Assembly: GCA_030641465.1 (NCBI GenBank)
Contig: DAOWHK010000113.1
Span: 1-14,098, forward strand
Direction: 5' to 3'
Origin: Parachlamydiales bacterium
GTDB lineage: Bacteria; Chlamydiota; Chlamydiia; Chlamydiales; Simkaniaceae
DNA: 14,098 bases
Shown: in pieces, positions 1 to 7,721 of the stretch
How the letters are laid out: each line of letters opens with the position of its first letter
Position numbering within the stretch: the first letter of the stretch is position 1
The notes under the pieces: generated by a model
The model's input: the letters and a program-made list of their open reading frames with translations, nothing else
Database searches by the model: none
Told to the model about the DNA's origin: nothing
Position numbers and translations under genes: made by a program

Positions 1-81
1 AATAAGTACCTAGATACTAAACAAGAAGATTACATTGATCGAGCTCTGCAAACCTATCGCAGCCATCATAACTTTGATTGA
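1..81 (+). CDS. C-terminal end of an upstream gene, possibly TraK (partial)
   Basis: Frame 1 is open from the first base and stops with TGA at 79-81, giving the last 26 codons of a protein that ends in RSHHNFD. The fragment is too short to show a family motif. In F-type transfer operons the gene directly before traB is traK, which encodes the secretin-like outer-membrane core protein, so TraK is the positional guess. The stop lies 8 bases before the preferred traB start, which fits a shared operon. The reading frame is likely real because it runs directly into a Shine-Dalgarno site and a coupled gene. Its identity rests only on gene order. Confidence 0.5.
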   Translation, partial: NKYLDTKQEDYIDRALQTYRSHHNFD

Positions 82-84
82 GGA
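80..84 (+). promoter_or_regulatory. Ribosome binding site deciding the traB start
   Basis: GAGGA at 80-84 overlaps the stop codon of the upstream gene and lies 5 bases before a GTG codon at 90-92. It supports GTG 90 over the upstream in-frame TTG at 78, which has no good Shine-Dalgarno sequence at a proper distance. Confidence 0.6.
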
Positions 85-89
85 AGCAA

Positions 90-1271
90 GTGAGTAAAGA
101 AAAACAACCAAAAGAGCGTTCAGCTAAAATCGCTTCCAAACAAAAGAAGCTCTATTTAGCTATGATGTTTGCAGTGATCGTAACAATTTGTGGCTTTGTC
201 TTTATTACAACCCCAGAAGAGAAGCAACTTATTAAGGAGATAAACCCTCCAAATACATTTGAAGTTGTCTCAAGCAATGTAAACGCGGAAAATATCCGTC
301 TATCACACTTAGAAAATTTTAGCGACGTCTTCGGAGATAGATTACAATCTCTAGAGAAATCAGTATTAGATCTCAAAGAAGAAAAGCATCTTCTTAATCA
401 AGAAAAACACACTCTTCTTCAAGAGACACAAAAACTTAATGGACAACTTGATTTCATGGAAAAGAAACATGAGATTGAATTGACATCACTTGCAACCTCC
501 ATACAACCCACAACCATAACACCTACAGCACTTGGGAGTTCACGATTTACCTCATGGGAAGCAGAAGAACAATCAGAAGATCGCAGTGTACTGTTTGAAA
601 TCCCAGCTGGAACAGTAGTAAAAGCCATTCTCGTATCGGGAGCTGACTGCAGCGTTGCAGTACAAAAACCTACAGGGCCAAACATGGTTTTACTAAGGCC
701 CTTAGATAATGGGAAGTTGCCAAAAAACGTAAGCGTTCCTCTTAAAGGAAGTGTAATTATCGGCAATGCCATCGGCGATATAGCTAGCGAAAGAGTCTAT
801 ATCCGATCTGAAAGAATGACGCTTGTTCAAAAAAATGGAGATTTTGTAGAAACGGAGATCAGTGCATATGTTTCCGGAGAAGATGGTAGAGAAGGAATGA
901 GGGGAGTTGTCGTTGATCGTTCAGGATCTATTATTACACGCGCTGCCTTTGCCTCATTTCTCCAAGGAATTGGTCAAGGTCTTGAAGGATACCTAAATAA
1001 TCAGACCTTATCAAAACTTGCAAGAACCAGTTCTGATCAATCGATTCTGAACCTAGATATGGCTCGAACAAGTACCCTCCAAGGAGGGAATACCGCCTTG
1101 AATAAACTCTCTGAATATTACATCAAACGTGCTGAGCAATTGCAACCAGCAATTCAAGTAGCTGCCGGACGAATCGTTGATATCATCTTTACCAAAACAA
1201 TTAAAGTTGGAGAAAAAGACCTTAAGAAGAAATTAGCTCATGAAAGAGACATGCAAAAGAAGGTTTCATGA
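90..1271 (+). CDS. traB: F-type T4SS core protein TraB (VirB10/TrbI-like)
   Basis: TraB is the inner-membrane-anchored, VirB10-like scaffold that spans the periplasm and joins TraK and TraV in the core complex. From GTG at 90 the protein has 393 residues: a short lysine-rich cytoplasmic start, one membrane segment at about 21-40, a Glu/Lys-rich likely coiled coil at about 70-132, then the VirB10-type beta domain. Family motifs visible there are IPAGTVVKA (171-179), GDIASERVYIRSE (229-241), YVSGEDGREGMRG (260-272) and the VDRSG stretch (275-279). F TraB is somewhat longer (about 475 residues); the proline-rich region typical of many TraB proteins is not evident here. The stop overlaps the next gene as ATGA. 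A TTG at 78 would add four residues, but the GAGGA site favours GTG 90. Confidence 0.93.
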   Translation: MSKEKQPKERSAKIASKQKKLYLAMMFAVIVTICGFVFITTPEEKQLIKEINPPNTFEVVSSNVNAENIRLSHLENFSDVFGDRLQSLEKSVLDLKEEKHLLNQEKHTLLQETQKLNGQLDFMEKKHEIELTSLATSIQPTTITPTALGSSRFTSWEAEEQSEDRSVLFEIPAGTVVKAILVSGADCSVAVQKPTGPNMVLLRPLDNGKLPKNVSVPLKGSVIIGNAIGDIASERVYIRSERMTLVQKNGDFVETEISAYVSGEDGREGMRGVVVDRSGSIITRAAFASFLQGIGQGLEGYLNNQTLSKLARTSSDQSILNLDMARTSTLQGGNTALNKLSEYYIKRAEQLQPAIQVAAGRIVDIIFTKTIKVGEKDLKKKLAHERDMQKKVS

Positions 1272-1864
1272 AAAAATATCTATTGGTGATAGCTATCCTT
1301 TTTTTTCAAGTATCTGGATATTGCTTTGATAAATTACCCAGTCAATATCAAGTGACCTATGGTAGCAAAGAAGCACCTATTCACATCACAGAATATTTTT
1401 CCTTTAACTGCCTAAAGTGCATTAAATTTATGCACAATGAATTTGCTACAATTCAGAAAAAATACATCGATACACAAAGCGTCTATTGGTCGTTTCATCC
1501 GGATCCTGCAGATATGCTTACACTCCAAGCGCTTATCTGCTTAGATCACCTTACCGATACACAAAAAAAAGTGTTTTTTGAAGTCATCATTTCACAAATA
1601 GATAAAGCCAGAGATCAAGGAGAAAGAATCCTTAATAGAACACTGAACAGCTTAGGAGTTGATTCATTACCCCTAGAAGATGACACCTATATTGAAAAAA
1701 GCCAGGCCTTTGAAGCTGTCTATCAGTATTTGAAACAGAGTGATATAGTCGATGCTGTCCCTACTATTGAAGTCAATAATAGGGTTTATGCGAATTTTCC
1801 AACGTTAAAATTTATCGAAAAGAAAATTCAAGAACAACTCTCATCTACACAAGGAAAACAATGA
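1268..1864 (+). CDS. Periplasmic DsbA-like thiol-disulfide oxidoreductase (CLKC active site)
   Basis: A 198-residue secreted thioredoxin-fold protein of the DsbA/thioredoxin_4 type. It has a signal peptide (MKKYLLVIAILFFQVSGYC), then the segment GSKEAPIHITEYFSF typical of DsbA-like proteins. The CLKC active site follows (Cys48 and Cys51), with a helical insertion in the middle and the cis-proline loop AVPTIEV (Pro165). It should act in the periplasm to form or reshuffle disulfides. TraU and TraN in the same operon are cysteine-rich and are natural clients, but this is inference. A DsbC gene near traB/traV/traC is known from SXT/R391-type elements and TrbB fills a similar role in F; this protein is DsbA-like rather than a clear DsbC. 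It overlaps traB and the following gene by 4 bases each. The coding sequence contains T8 (1309-1316) and A8 (1563-1570) runs. Confidence 0.85.
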   Translation: MKKYLLVIAILFFQVSGYCFDKLPSQYQVTYGSKEAPIHITEYFSFNCLKCIKFMHNEFATIQKKYIDTQSVYWSFHPDPADMLTLQALICLDHLTDTQKKVFFEVIISQIDKARDQGERILNRTLNSLGVDSLPLEDDTYIEKSQAFEAVYQYLKQSDIVDAVPTIEVNNRVYANFPTLKFIEKKIQEQLSSTQGKQ

Positions 1865-2580
1865 TGAAACCAAACAATCTATGTAAATTCTTTTGCTTTT
1901 TTGCACTTATAGGAGCGCCTATACTCTCATTTTGCGATCATTCTGAGAAGATTGAACAAGAAGAGCCAAACAATATCATCGAGCTCTACAGGAAATCTAT
2001 TATTCATTTTGGGGAGAATACCGCTCCTTTCGAAGTAAATCATTACTACAGTTTTGATTCAAAGCAATTTCGAGATTTTATGGAAGAAGTCTTCCCGCAA
2101 ATCAAAGAAAAATATATTGAAACAGGCCTTATAAAATGGACCTTTTACCCTCTGCCTTTTGATCGATTTACAGCTCTTTGTATGGAAGCTTTAGAAAATC
2201 TAGAGCAAGACAAGCGGAAGCAATTTTTTGAGGCTATAACGGCGGAAATGTATGAAGATTCTTCATTTTTTGCGAGTCGCATCATTCACTCCGTCATAAA
2301 AGATATTGATCCTGAGTTTGATGTTTTGCAGCATAACTCTTTAGAGGTAGAAAAATTAATCTATCGGCAACGCCCGACAAGCTCTCAACACAGATGCCCT
2401 CAAATCAGAGTTATGTACAAAGCATATATAGAAGACTGGTCTTTTGAAACATTAGACAGCCGCTTTGAAGACATATTTGCGCCTGATTTAGATGCCATTA
2501 GTCGATTATTTCAGGAGCAGCTCTTTTTTAAGGAAAAATTCCCAAAAAATCTCTTCTTGAAAAAGCGAACAAAGGAATAA
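1861..2580 (+). CDS. DsbA-like paralogue that has lost the CxxC cysteines
   Basis: A 239-residue secreted protein clearly related to the preceding gene. After a hydrophobic signal (about 8-25) and an extra acidic stretch it has GENTAPFEVNHYYSF, which aligns with GSKEAPIHITEYFSF of its neighbour. Further matches are KYIETGLIKWTFYPLP with KYIDTQSVYWSFHPDP, and CPQIRV with VPTIEV at the cis-proline. At the active site FDSKQF replaces FNCLKC, so both catalytic cysteines are gone (Ser67, Phe70). Redox catalysis at this site is therefore not expected. A chaperone, scaffold or pilus-assembly role like that of the cysteine-free thioredoxin-fold protein TraF is possible. Two adjacent ATG codons (1861, 1864) follow AAGGA at 1851-1855; 1861 overlaps the previous stop as ATGA. 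The inactive-paralogue reading comes from the sequence; the function is unknown. Confidence 0.82.
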   Translation: MMKPNNLCKFFCFFALIGAPILSFCDHSEKIEQEEPNNIIELYRKSIIHFGENTAPFEVNHYYSFDSKQFRDFMEEVFPQIKEKYIETGLIKWTFYPLPFDRFTALCMEALENLEQDKRKQFFEAITAEMYEDSSFFASRIIHSVIKDIDPEFDVLQHNSLEVEKLIYRQRPTSSQHRCPQIRVMYKAYIEDWSFETLDSRFEDIFAPDLDAISRLFQEQLFFKEKFPKNLFLKKRTKE

Positions 2581-2584
2581 AAAA

Positions 2585-2893
2585 ATGCATTATCTAGGAC
2601 TTTTTCTAACACTTTCCCTTTTATCATCTTGCGGAACCTATAATAGCAGCTTTCAATGCTCTCCTGGAAAAGGACTTGGTTGCGCATCTGTTGGAGAAGT
2701 CCTAGATTTAATCGTAGAAAAGGAAAAAGGGGCGGATCTTTTAGCCAAAAATAAAGAATCAGCCCTTTTACTAAAACAAAGAGAACAAGGGAGTCCGTCT
2801 CCACAAAAAACAGAAAACGAGCCTCATTCAAAGCCATTAATTCTAATACAAACCGAAGAGGGTGCATTCATCCTCGCTGAAGAAAAGGAGTAA
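2585..2893 (+). CDS. traV: Short TraV-like outer-membrane lipoprotein
   Basis: TraV is the VirB7-like lipoprotein that anchors the TraK/TraB core to the outer membrane. This 102-residue product has a lipoprotein signal, MHYLGLFLTLSLLSSC, with lipobox LSSC and Cys16 as the predicted lipid site. The TraV-like segment GTYNSSFQCSPGKGLGC follows, carrying two further cysteines (Cys25, Cys33). The remainder is a charged helix and a short end (KPLILIQTEEGAFILAEE). F TraV is about 171 residues, so this protein is short and the usual C-terminal tryptophan-containing motif is not clear. AAGGA at 2572-2576 precedes the start by 8 bases. Its position just before traC matches the family gene order. A stop so near the traC Shine-Dalgarno argues against truncation by frameshift. 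Confidence 0.8.
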   Translation: MHYLGLFLTLSLLSSCGTYNSSFQCSPGKGLGCASVGEVLDLIVEKEKGADLLAKNKESALLLKQREQGSPSPQKTENEPHSKPLILIQTEEGAFILAEEKE

Positions 2894-2898
2894 AGGAT

Positions 2899-5526
2899 AT
2901 GGCATTTGGTTCTGTTGGGCAAAGAATAGCTAGTTTTTTTAACGAAACAACTTCTTTAGATGAACTATCAACTGGCAGCCAAAGCAAAGCAGATATTCTT
3001 GAGCTAGATCACTTATCAGATCTTCTGCCCTATAGAATATATGATCTCGATCGAAAAATTTATGAAAACAAAACCTCTTTCGGATTTTTTCTAGAACTGC
3101 CACCAACTCTTGGGATGGGAAGTGATGCTCAACAAGAAATCAGCGCATTAATTAATGAAATAGGGGAGGAAGGAGCCTCCATACAATGTCTCATGTGGGC
3201 AGACCCTAGAATAGAACCTTTTCTTGAGAATTGGGCAAAACCGAGACAAAACAAAGGTGGAATTTTTGAAAAAATTGCAAAAAAAAAGCAAGATTTTTTT
3301 GCCCAGCAATCAGAAACTGGTGATGTTCCTCCACGTATCTTTCGATTTTTCTTTTCCTATAGCGTTCCAAAATCCTCAAGTAAAAACCAAGCCTATGTCT
3401 TAGATCAGCTCAGTGAAAAAAGAGCAAAAACAATTGCCACCTTCTCAAGATTTACACCCGTATTTGAACCCGACCCTAATGATTTTTTAGAAATATTATC
3501 GGGAATGCTGAATTTTGATAAAGGAATCGCAGTTGAGAAAAGACGCGAATGGAATCGAGACACATTTCTTTCTAATCAAATCTGCATTCCTGGAGGATCA
3601 ATTGAAGTCTTTCCAGATAAATTGATTTGTGGAAAGCAAGAAGACATTCAATTTAAAGCATATGAAGCAATAGACTTTCCAGACCATTGGTCCATGCATT
3701 CCATGCATGAGCTTCTTGGAGATTACTTAAATAGTTCCTATAGAATTCCCTTCCCCTTTTTCATCCATTATGGAATGTACTTTCCAAATCAAGGAAAAAC
3801 GGAAACTAAGTTTAAATCCAAAGCTAAAATCTTAGAACATCAATTCAAATTTCCATCCCTTGTAAAAATGTTCCAAGAAATGCCGCGAGAAAGAGAAGAG
3901 CATCTTTTCACATCCAAGCAATTGTTAGAGGGCGAGAAGTTTGTAGAAACGAGGCTGCACGTTGGACTTTGGGGAGAAAAGACCCAGTTTCTAAAAGCAG
4001 AATCTATCTTACTCTCTCTTTATCAAAAGTATGGCTTTAAACTTAAAGAATGCCACTTTCATCACCTCCATGATTTACTATTTGCTCTTCCCATGACTTG
4101 GGGCGAATCCGTGCCCTGTATGAAAGACTATAAACGCCGCAAACTCATGCGTACAACGCTCACCCAAGAAACAGGAAATTTCATTCCATTTGTAGGGGAG
4201 TGGTGGGGCAATTCCAGTACAGGCATGCTATTGACAGGACGTAGAGGACAAATAGCTACTTGGGATCCATTCGCTGCAGAAGGAAATTTGAATGCTGTAG
4301 TCATCGGCCCATCAGGTTCTGGGAAATCTGTATTCATGCAAGAGATGATCATGAATGAACTTGGACAAGGAGGACGAGTTTTTGTTTTAGACCTTGGACG
4401 AAGTTTTGAAAAACTTTGCAATTTACTTGATGGACAATACTTATTCTTCACAGAAAGCAGCAAACTCAATCTAAACCCCTTTAATCTCATCAAATCAGAA
4501 GGGGATATTGAAAACATCAATTTAGCTCTAGAAATGACCTCATCAATAATAGCCACCATGGCAATGCCATCGCAAAAAATTGATAAAGAGCGCGCAGACA
4601 TATTAAGCTCCCTCGTAAAACTTGCCTGGGAAAAACATGGAAAAAACGCCTCTGTAGACAATATTATCGAGCTCATAGATGAAACATCCTATAAATCTGA
4701 GCTCATGAGAGGCGCTACCGAAAGTTTAAAAGAAGGACTGAAAAAATTTAGCAAAGATGGCGCCTATAAAGACTACTTTTATGGAACATCACAAATCAAC
4801 TTCAATAGTGATCTAGTGGTAATTGAAACAGAAGAGCTCAAAAATATGGCCGACTTGCAAGCGGTCATTCTCCAAATTTTTGCATTAACTATCTCCAATG
4901 AAGTATTTATGGGAGATCGGGAAAAACGGTGTTTAATTTGTATCGATGAAGCTTGGGATCTTCTTAAAAGCCCGCAGATGGAAGGCTTTATCGAATCTAT
5001 GGCAAGAAGGCTTCGTAAATACAACGGCTCACTCGTCGTTGGAACACAAGGCTTGAAAGATTTTGAAAGATCTCATGGAGCACGCGCCGCATTTCAAAAC
5101 TCCAACTGGCTTGTGATGCTTGGAAAAGATAATGACTCCATTAATATCTTAAAAAATGAAAATCTCATTCCCATGGATGATCAAAAAGAAAAATCACTCA
5201 ACTCCCTAAGAAAAGAAGATGGAAAATATTCTGAAGCTTTTATTTATCATAAAGGCTCTGGGTTTCACACCTTAAATCAACTCAAACTCGATCCATTTTC
5301 CGCAATGCTATACTCAACAAGCGCTCAAGATTTTCAAGCGATTCAAGAGTTAAAAATTTGCGGTATTGAAGTTGAAGAAGCCGTGGACTGGATGATTATT
5401 CATAAAGAAGAATTTAGACAGCTTCTAAAAAATGGACACCGCATAAAAGAGGCCGTTCAAAAACTATTCTACCGTAATGCGCGAGCTATAGCCGAAGGAA
5501 AGTATGAAGCACCAACACATCATTAA
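2899..5526 (+). CDS. traC: F-type T4SS pilus-assembly ATPase TraC (VirB4 family)
   Basis: TraC is the VirB4-family ATPase that powers pilus assembly on the cytoplasmic face of the inner membrane. The 875-residue product matches the usual length of F TraC. The N-terminal TraC domain includes LLPYRIYDLDRKIY and SFGFFLELPP, where F TraC has LPYR and YGFIF. The ATPase domain has Walker A GPSGSGKS at residues 470-477, a VFVLDLGRS strand at about 496-504, Walker B LICIDEAWD at 679-687 and a VGTQG motif at 714-718. No catalytic element is missing. The start follows AAAAGGAG at 2883-2890. A run of nine A at 3279-3287 lies in the reading frame (Lys-Lys-Lys). The 3' end overlaps traW by 23 bases, the longest overlap in the operon. 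Confidence 0.96.
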   Translation: MAFGSVGQRIASFFNETTSLDELSTGSQSKADILELDHLSDLLPYRIYDLDRKIYENKTSFGFFLELPPTLGMGSDAQQEISALINEIGEEGASIQCLMWADPRIEPFLENWAKPRQNKGGIFEKIAKKKQDFFAQQSETGDVPPRIFRFFFSYSVPKSSSKNQAYVLDQLSEKRAKTIATFSRFTPVFEPDPNDFLEILSGMLNFDKGIAVEKRREWNRDTFLSNQICIPGGSIEVFPDKLICGKQEDIQFKAYEAIDFPDHWSMHSMHELLGDYLNSSYRIPFPFFIHYGMYFPNQGKTETKFKSKAKILEHQFKFPSLVKMFQEMPREREEHLFTSKQLLEGEKFVETRLHVGLWGEKTQFLKAESILLSLYQKYGFKLKECHFHHLHDLLFALPMTWGESVPCMKDYKRRKLMRTTLTQETGNFIPFVGEWWGNSSTGMLLTGRRGQIATWDPFAAEGNLNAVVIGPSGSGKSVFMQEMIMNELGQGGRVFVLDLGRSFEKLCNLLDGQYLFFTESSKLNLNPFNLIKSEGDIENINLALEMTSSIIATMAMPSQKIDKERADILSSLVKLAWEKHGKNASVDNIIELIDETSYKSELMRGATESLKEGLKKFSKDGAYKDYFYGTSQINFNSDLVVIETEELKNMADLQAVILQIFALTISNEVFMGDREKRCLICIDEAWDLLKSPQMEGFIESMARRLRKYNGSLVVGTQGLKDFERSHGARAAFQNSNWLVMLGKDNDSINILKNENLIPMDDQKEKSLNSLRKEDGKYSEAFIYHKGSGFHTLNQLKLDPFSAMLYSTSAQDFQAIQELKICGIEVEEAVDWMIIHKEEFRQLLKNGHRIKEAVQKLFYRNARAIAEGKYEAPTHH

Positions 5527-6133
5527 ACTGATCACCATCCTATTAGGATTGTATCAACAAACCTCCCTAAATGCTAAAAATTTCCCATCTCAAGGGCATG
5601 AGTTTCCTATTCTAGAAGAGAACTTTTCCAATCTATTTCAAAAAAAATTAGGAAATATTCCAGAGAGGCAATTGCAATACTCTAAAGAACTTCAAAAAAA
5701 CATCATTAAAAACAGTAAAAATTTATCTCCCATCCCTTTCTTACAAGATGTTCAAGAATATCATAAGCGAAGCCTAGACCCATCTATTACAACAAAAGAA
5801 GACTATACTGACGCAAATGGAAACATAGTCGTTGCCAAAGGCACCGTAATAAACCCCTTAGATACGATCACATTAAACACCGGTCTGCTATTTTTTGATG
5901 GAAGCTCTCAAAAACATATTGCATGGGCAAAAAGACAAGTAGGGGATAACAAATGGATTCTTACGAATGGAAATCCTCTAGACCTAGAAGAAATCGAAGA
6001 AAGAGAAGTGTTTTTTGATCAAAGGGGCATCTATACCCAAAAATTCCACATCCATAAAATTCCTTGTAAAATCACCCAAGAATCTAACTATCTTCTCATC
6101 GAAGAAATGCCAGCAGAGGATAGTAACTCATGA
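5504..6133 (+). CDS. traW: Periplasmic pilus-assembly protein TraW
   Basis: TraW is a periplasmic protein needed for F-pilus assembly that works with TrbC and TraU. The 209-residue product, almost the size of F TraW (210), starts with a signal peptide that likely ends at TSLNA (residue 24). Family landmarks are the YTDANGNIVVAKGTVINPLD segment (101-120), LLFFDGSSQKHIAWA (128-142), the ILTNGNPLDL stretch and VFFDQRG (169-175). The final FHIHKIPCKI (181-190) matches the conserved closing FGI-xx-VP motif of TraW. The start lies inside the end of traC after AAGGAA (5495-5500), so translation is probably coupled to traC. The TrbI gene that separates traC and traW in F is absent. Confidence 0.93.
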   Translation: MKHQHIIKLITILLGLYQQTSLNAKNFPSQGHEFPILEENFSNLFQKKLGNIPERQLQYSKELQKNIIKNSKNLSPIPFLQDVQEYHKRSLDPSITTKEDYTDANGNIVVAKGTVINPLDTITLNTGLLFFDGSSQKHIAWAKRQVGDNKWILTNGNPLDLEEIEEREVFFDQRGIYTQKFHIHKIPCKITQESNYLLIEEMPAEDSNS

Positions 6134-6720
6134 AGACACACCTCACATTGCTCTTTCTTACTCTTTACACGTGTGTTACTTCTCTGCATGGAAACCACCA
6201 AGAAGCTGTCGACTTTGTAGAAAGTCTATTATTTGATAATCCCTCTACATCTTCTCAAGAAGACGAATCGCTTTTTCTACAAAAATGCCAAAGAGCTCCT
6301 CAATTCCAAGAAGAAGAGCCTGTCGAGCATCCACAGATACTGCTGTTTATTTCTTCATCAGTTCCTGTGCAATCCTGGCAAACTTTTTCCCCTGATCTAG
6401 AAACATTAGGAGGACGTTTCGTCTTACAAGGCATGCCGAGCAATTCCTTCCAAGAACTTGTAAAACTTGTTAAAACCCTAAAACAAGCAGGGGTATATGC
6501 TCCAATATCCATTGATCCAGATGCTTACAAACGCTATCAAATAAAATCTGTTCCGACCTTAATTTTAGATACTGGCTCTACCTTTGATCAAGCAATTGGT
6601 AATGTGCCCATTCCTACCTCACTTCGATTATTTATAGACTCTGGTGAAACAAGCGTAATATCCACTGAGTACATAGAAAAATTATCCTCCATTGCATCCT
6701 TCAATAGAGTTAAAGAATGA
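6130..6720 (+). CDS. trbC: Type-F conjugative pilus assembly protein TrbC
   Basis: A 196-residue secreted protein of the F-type TrbC family (F TrbC is about 212 residues), a periplasmic pilus-assembly factor that interacts with TraW and TraU. After the signal peptide comes a variable acidic stretch. The conserved domain then shows LLFISSSVP (71-79), FVLQGMPSNSF (97-107), an IDP motif (128-130) and YQIKSVPTLIL (136-146), the last resembling the cis-proline strand of a thioredoxin fold. Like other TrbC proteins it has no CxxC; the only cysteine after the signal is Cys53. It overlaps traW and traU by 4 bases each. In F the order is traW-traU-trbC; here trbC lies between traW and traU. Confidence 0.92.
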   Translation: MKTHLTLLFLTLYTCVTSLHGNHQEAVDFVESLLFDNPSTSSQEDESLFLQKCQRAPQFQEEEPVEHPQILLFISSSVPVQSWQTFSPDLETLGGRFVLQGMPSNSFQELVKLVKTLKQAGVYAPISIDPDAYKRYQIKSVPTLILDTGSTFDQAIGNVPIPTSLRLFIDSGETSVISTEYIEKLSSIASFNRVKE

Positions 6721-7721
6721 GAATCTCCATGCACGCCTTCTATTTTCTACTTCTCTTATGCATCTTCCCATTTTTTGCCGTAGGACAAGAAGGAAAATTC
6801 ATCAATCCAATCACCGACATTTGCTGGGATTGTATCTATCCAATTCATATTGCAGGAGCAAACGTTACTCCTAGTTACAAAGATTTTACCCATTACAATA
6901 AGACTCTATGCCACTGCCCCAAAGGACTCATCGGTGTTCCTATTTCTTTTTGGGAACCAACGCGATTAATCGACGTTACTAGAACTCCCTATAAACTCAT
7001 TGGTTTTGGAGGAGTATCTCTTGCAAAAGGAGATATTAAAAAACGGGGAACAGCCTCACAAGAGAGCGGACAATCTAGCTTTTATCACGTGCACTACTAC
7101 ATGTATCCAGTGTTTCAAATGCTCGATCTTGCAAAAGACTTTGTCTGCACAGAATCTTTTCCCTTAGATATTGGATATATGTCGGAATTTGATCCCTTTT
7201 GGGGAGACGATAAATGGTCCTCTATTCTTAATCCCGAAGCTCTTCTTTTTGCAAACCCTATCTCTCAAGTAGCCTGTATTGCTGATTGTATGGCGACAAA
7301 TTTTACAAAACCCATTGATAAATTATTCTGGTGCGCAGGATGTCAAGGATCACTCTACCCATTGGTCGGTCATGTCACACATCATGTCGGAGGCATTCAA
7401 GCAAGCTCCCTTCTTGTTCATCGACTACTTGCGAAATTGCATTCGCTCAGTATGCTTTGGGGGTATGAAAAAGATAATTTTTGTAATAAAAAACCCTTTC
7501 ACCGCATTAAAAAGAGCCTGTATAAAACACAACTCATCTATCCCGTATCACAAACCAAAGGGCCCTGTAATTCCCTTGGAAAATCTGATCTTATCTGGGG
7601 ATCTGGGAAATCTTTTCCTTACAAAGGAGAAGAATTTATTTATCTTATTTGGACAAAAAAACATTGCTGCTTAGATCCTGCAAAAATTGCAATCCACGGT
7701 TTTTCTGGAGGAGTGTTATGA
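6717..7721 (+). CDS. traU: Cysteine-rich pilus-assembly protein TraU
   Basis: TraU is a periplasmic protein used in pilus assembly and DNA transfer. The 334-residue product (F TraU is about 330) has a signal peptide probably cleaved after AVG (residue 23). The hallmark FINPITDICWDCIYPI (28-43) follows, then LCHCPKGLIG (64-73), FWEPTRLIDVTRTPYKL (78-94) and a cysteine cluster with VACIADC and FWCAGCQG. Counting by eye gives 13 cysteines in the mature protein, many in CxC, CxxC or CC arrangements, so correct disulfides should be essential. The start at 6717 forms an ATGA overlap with trbC; a second ATG at 6729 is possible. Its stop overlaps the traN start. Confidence 0.96.
   Translation: MRISMHAFYFLLLLCIFPFFAVGQEGKFINPITDICWDCIYPIHIAGANVTPSYKDFTHYNKTLCHCPKGLIGVPISFWEPTRLIDVTRTPYKLIGFGGVSLAKGDIKKRGTASQESGQSSFYHVHYYMYPVFQMLDLAKDFVCTESFPLDIGYMSEFDPFWGDDKWSSILNPEALLFANPISQVACIADCMATNFTKPIDKLFWCAGCQGSLYPLVGHVTHHVGGIQASSLLVHRLLAKLHSLSMLWGYEKDNFCNKKPFHRIKKSLYKTQLIYPVSQTKGPCNSLGKSDLIWGSGKSFPYKGEEFIYLIWTKKHCCLDPAKIAIHGFSGGVL
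7707..7713 (+). promoter_or_regulatory. Ribosome binding site deciding the traN start
   Basis: GGAGGAG lies inside the last traU codons, 4 bases before ATG 7718. It fixes the traN start there instead of at an in-frame start at 7649. The product from 7718 then begins with a proper signal peptide. Confidence 0.8.

Noticed and set aside
1075-1088. Inverted repeat CCCTCC-AA-GGAGGG within traB, pairing a perfect Shine-Dalgarno core with its complement.
   Set aside because: The loop is only two bases, it is not followed by a start codon at a proper distance or by a T-run, and it lies in conserved-frame coding sequence. It is most likely coincidental.
2511-2867. Minus-strand open frame of 118 codons opposite traV.
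   Set aside because: It covers a well-supported lipoprotein gene and the end of the gene before it, has no recognisable family features, and is explained as an antisense shadow of the A-rich coding strand.
4128-4676. Minus-strand open frame of 182 codons opposite the Walker A region of traC.
   Set aside because: The plus strand carries conserved TraC motifs throughout. The minus-strand product is low-information and has no neighbour on its strand.
7279-7674. Second plus-strand frame of 131 codons inside traU.
   Set aside because: It lies wholly inside the cysteine-conserved part of TraU and its translation shows no family features.
7649-7717. N-terminal extension of traN starting inside traU.
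   Set aside because: It would bury the signal peptide behind 23 charged and cysteine-containing residues. GGAGGAG and the ATGA overlap place the start at 7718.
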